From NCBI GenBank assembly GCA_024695815.1, contig JAILHK010000008.1:28836-92835 (forward strand): a stretch of 64,000 nt of DNA, read 5' to 3'. Source of the DNA: Prevotella sp. (GTDB lineage Bacteria; Bacteroidota; Bacteroidia; Bacteroidales; Bacteroidaceae). This document shows positions 63,866 through 64,000 of this stretch, piece after piece. Position numbers and translations under genes: made by a program. The notes below the pieces were generated by a model. That model saw only the letters and a program-made list of their open reading frames with translations. It was not told the origin of the DNA and searched no databases. The first letter of the stretch is position 1; the number at the start of each line of letters is the position of its first letter.

Positions 63866-64000
63866 TGAACCCAGAAAGTTGGACACAACTTAATGGTTCA
63901 AAATGAAACGTAGTTACAGTCTAGAAGAAAAGTTATGTGCAATTGGATTCGTATTCCAAGGTGAATCAGTCAGTTCGGTCTCTCGCAGGTTGCATTTTGG
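63866..64000 (+). mobile_element. left end of an IS3-family insertion sequence (cut by window edge)
   Basis: TGAACCCAGAAAGTTGGACA resembles the terminal inverted repeats of the IS3/IS150 group ('..TGAAAGTTGGACA'), and a transposase OrfA starts 37 bases inside. The right end and target duplication are outside the window. It sits at the edge of a 22-bp-periodic array. Confidence 0.8.
63903..64000 (+). CDS. IS3-type transposase OrfA, N-terminal part
   Basis: The 32 visible codons (MKRSYSLEEKLCAIGFVFQGE...SVSRRLHF) form the start of the helix-turn-helix DNA-binding domain of IS3/IS150 OrfA proteins. The frame is open to the window edge. OrfB with the DDE nuclease would follow outside. The call rests on the motif plus the terminal repeat just upstream. 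Confidence 0.8.
   Translation, partial: MKRSYSLEEKLCAIGFVFQGESVSSVSRRLHF

Noticed and set aside
1-64000. tRNA or rRNA genes
   Set aside because: I saw no tRNA cloverleaf T-loop motif with a matching acceptor stem and no rRNA segment; a tRNAscan run would settle this.

Overview
The window reads as a chromosomal segment of a Bacteroidales bacterium, most likely Prevotella-like. Supporting signs are the Bacteroidota -7 promoter motif TAnnTTTG in front of many genes, a hybrid two-component regulator of the type that controls polysaccharide loci, type IX secretion parts (PorZ) and C-terminal sorting tails ending in 'GxYIxNGKKxxxK/R', HU-like proteins of the long Bacteroidetes type, a 34-residue 'smalltalk' protein missed by the ORF track, and many small intergenic palindromes.

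Layout. 1-13.5 kb (minus strand): an alpha-mannoside/N-glycan degradation locus. One tight operon encodes a sorted secreted protein, a DUF4105/Lnb-like acyltransferase, GH38, GH92 and a GH2 enzyme cut by the window edge. An HTCS regulator and a second GH2 enzyme lie upstream. 13.6-16.7 kb: an operon of M15 peptidase, HU-like protein and smalltalk; then a REP-type Y1 transposase with a long C-terminal extension next to a seven-copy 64-bp hairpin array. 16.7-19.8 kb: a DpnII-type GATC restriction-modification operon (two methylases and the nuclease) with a large hairpin in its leader and a DpnD/PcfM-like small protein upstream. 20-27 kb: mosaic accessory DNA with a GNAT enzyme, a truncated second copy of an EamA transporter, RhuM, a DUF4960 + GH32 fructan pair and the intact EamA gene, with a ~40-bp repeat at three of the joints. 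27-33.7 kb: a second HU-like gene, an RteC-like protein, a phosphoesterase, a patatin/Omp85 protein, DUF4254 and GT9.

At 34.2-34.6 kb is a gene-free stretch with two perfect and at least four near-perfect DnaA boxes, where base skew also shifts. I propose it as the chromosomal origin. To its right lie mostly core genes: nadA, a phosphoethanolamine-transferase-like sulfatase-fold enzyme, CotH, porZ, rdgB, YitT, leuS, mutS, lgt, ychF, polA, a polyprenyl synthase, deoC, MazG-like and dtd. Among them are a GntR regulator convergent with a 1264-residue GH32-FG-GAP protein. The window ends inside an IS3-type element.

The least explained structure is a set of strictly 22-bp-periodic arrays upstream of the second HU gene (8 units), upstream of mutS (4 units that include promoter -7 boxes) and beside the IS3 end (7 units). 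Two of them share the same unit order although they are 37 kb apart. All identifications come from reading the sequence; no database search was run.
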